NCBI GenBank assembly: GCA_011390635.1
Contig: JAABSA010000022.1
Span: forward strand, 1 to 63,258
Source: Desulfotignum sp.
GTDB taxonomy: Bacteria; Desulfobacterota; Desulfobacteria; Desulfobacterales; Desulfobacteraceae
Direction of reading: 5' to 3'
Length of the DNA stretch: 63,258 nt
This document shows, one piece after another, positions 62,196-63,258 of this stretch. The translations under genes and the position numbers were made by a program. How positions within the stretch are numbered: the first letter of the stretch is position 1; each line of letters opens with the position of its first letter. The notes below the pieces were generated by a model. That model saw nothing but the letters and a program-made list of their open reading frames with translations. It had not been told where the DNA came from and did not search any database.

Positions 62196-63227
62196 ATGCC
62201 GTTCAGACACCTCTGCAAAACTTTGTATCTGATCTGCCTGCTCAGTTTCTTTTCCGGTGCCGGTGTCCATGCCATGGCCCGGGAATATATAATACAGGGC
62301 CAGACCATGGGTACGTTTTACACGGTAAAGCTGGTTTCTTCCAAAAAACAATCCATTGCCCTGTGGCAAAAAAAAATCGATACCCGGCTGCAGCAGATCA
62401 ACACAGGGCTGTCCATGTACGATCCTGCCAGCCGGATCTCACGGTTCAACAACCTTGGTGCCGACCAGCCATTCAGGCTGTCAAAGGATTTTGTGCAGGT
62501 GTTGCAGACGGCTGAACAGGTATACAGACTCACCCACGGGGCCTGGGACGGCACCGTCAAACCCCTGGTGGATATCTGGGGATTTGGCACAAAAAAATCC
62601 CCGGAGTCCCCGCCGGACCCGGGTGCCATAACAGAAGCATTGTCATGTACCGGTTTTCACCACCTGGTCTTGGAAAATACCCATCTTTTCAAAAAAAAAG
62701 CCTGCATCACCCTGGATCTGGGCTCCATTGCGAAAGGATTCGGGGTGGATGCCGTTGCGCAGGTGCTGGCCGCATCCGGCATTGACAATTTTCTGGTGGA
62801 AATCGGCGGAGAATTATATGGATCAGGTCTCAACCGCCAGAAAAACCCCTGGAGCGTGGGCATCACCAATCCTGTAGCAACATCTTCCGACCAGGGCCTT
62901 TATAAGGTGATCACCCTGGAAAACCGGGCCATTGCCACCAGTGGCAACTACCGCAATTTCTTTGACATGGCAGGCAAAACCTATTCCCATATCATTGACC
63001 CGACAACCGGGTTCCCGGTGGACAACCAGGTGGTGAGTGTATCGGTCATTGCACAAAACTGCACCTTTGCCGATGGACTTGCCACAGGCCTCATGGTCAT
63101 GGACCCTGCAGATGCCATTGATCTTGTGAACAGCCTTGAAGATGTGGAATGTTTGATCATCCAGAAAACCGGCACAAGATTTCGTGAAATCACCTCCCGA
63201 AGGTTTCACACATTTGTGCAGCCATAA
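62196..63227 (+). CDS. apbE: FAD:protein FMN transferase (ApbE)
   Basis: A 343-residue exported protein; the signal peptide ends near SGAGVHA. Motifs: REYIIQGQTMGTFYTVKLVS, ITLDLGSIAKGFGVDAVAQV, NRAIATSGNYRNFFDMAGKT and SHIIDPTTGFPVDNQVVSVS (the metal-binding region). It attaches FMN to a Thr of target proteins, such as RnfD/RnfG or NqrB/NqrC, on the outer face of the membrane. No target gene is in the window. I start at the ATG at 62196, with acgaggtac seven bases upstream; an upstream frame from 62106 is read through the repeat. Its stop is 31 bases from the end of the window. Confidence 0.92.
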   Translation: MPFRHLCKTLYLICLLSFFSGAGVHAMAREYIIQGQTMGTFYTVKLVSSKKQSIALWQKKIDTRLQQINTGLSMYDPASRISRFNNLGADQPFRLSKDFVQVLQTAEQVYRLTHGAWDGTVKPLVDIWGFGTKKSPESPPDPGAITEALSCTGFHHLVLENTHLFKKKACITLDLGSIAKGFGVDAVAQVLAASGIDNFLVEIGGELYGSGLNRQKNPWSVGITNPVATSSDQGLYKVITLENRAIATSGNYRNFFDMAGKTYSHIIDPTTGFPVDNQVVSVSVIAQNCTFADGLATGLMVMDPADAIDLVNSLEDVECLIIQKTGTRFREITSRRFHTFVQP

Positions 63228-63258
63228 ATCAATTCCCGGCTGACAGCACTTTCTCATC

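Overview
The window reads as chromosomal DNA of an anaerobic, Gram-negative sulfate-reducer-like bacterium, most likely a Desulfobacteraceae-type member of the Desulfobacterota. This is an inference from gene content. There are two rubrerythrins, a rubrerythrin-like ferritin and a thiol peroxidase. There is a pentaheme c-type cytochrome, a CooC nickel-insertion ATPase (implying CO dehydrogenase/acetyl-CoA synthase elsewhere), a DsrE-like protein, and a UbiA/UbiX pair of the kind used in menaquinone synthesis. Outer-membrane proteins (porin, TolC-type channel) confirm a Gram-negative envelope. No species can be assigned from the sequence alone.

Layout. Bases 1-3130 are a gene graveyard: an N-terminally truncated DUF4214/ZU5-like secreted protein, a truncated IHF-like gene, a frameshifted lipoprotein gene with a diverged partial copy nearby, and the first 21 codons of a sensor kinase, together with an intact rubrerythrin. 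From 3.4 to 9.1 kb lie an HDOD protein, tRNA-Ser(CGA), a DMT exporter, a DsrE-like protein, an APH-fold kinase with an MFS transporter, and a flavin reductase. From 9.3 to 17.5 kb lie a dispersed repeat, a second DUF4214 protein, a glycosyltransferase, a transglutaminase, a short cobalamin-independent methionine-synthase homologue, a double UspA protein and three envelope or metal-related proteins. The gap 17.47-17.93 kb is packed with inverted repeats and precedes a sugar-phosphate isomerase/epimerase-like gene. From 18.9 to 25.6 kb is a four-gene operon (TolC, adaptor, RND pump, porin). From 25.8 to 28.2 kb is a coupled pair of an SPFH/zinc-ribbon protein and a second zinc-ribbon protein.

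From 28.4 to 45.8 kb are mainly housekeeping and redox genes: an SBF-like transporter, rubrerythrin, hybrid sensor kinase, fumC, small proteins, the pentaheme cytochrome coupled to a coiled-coil protein, mntP, an amidohydrolase, tex, tpx, a DUF4197 protein, a beta-CASP nuclease and slyD. From 45.9 to 53.3 kb runs a plus-strand series: nitrilase, response regulator with a four-cysteine tail, cooC, methyltransferase, UbiA, UbiX, CCA transferase and serB. After queD comes a small island remnant at 53.7-55.1 kb: an intact HepT/MntA-type toxin-antitoxin pair and the C-terminal scrap of a type I DNA methyltransferase, both next to tRNA-Met(CAT). The window closes with the minus-strand operon mnmG-dnaJ-like-hpt-DUF3426 protein, an MFS transporter and apbE.

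There is no CRISPR array, no rRNA and no intact insertion sequence. No large undescribed system is evident. The most promising leads are the HepT/MntA island at tRNA-Met, the SPFH/zinc-ribbon pair, the nested palindromes at 17.64-17.87 kb, and several small or coupled genes of unknown function.
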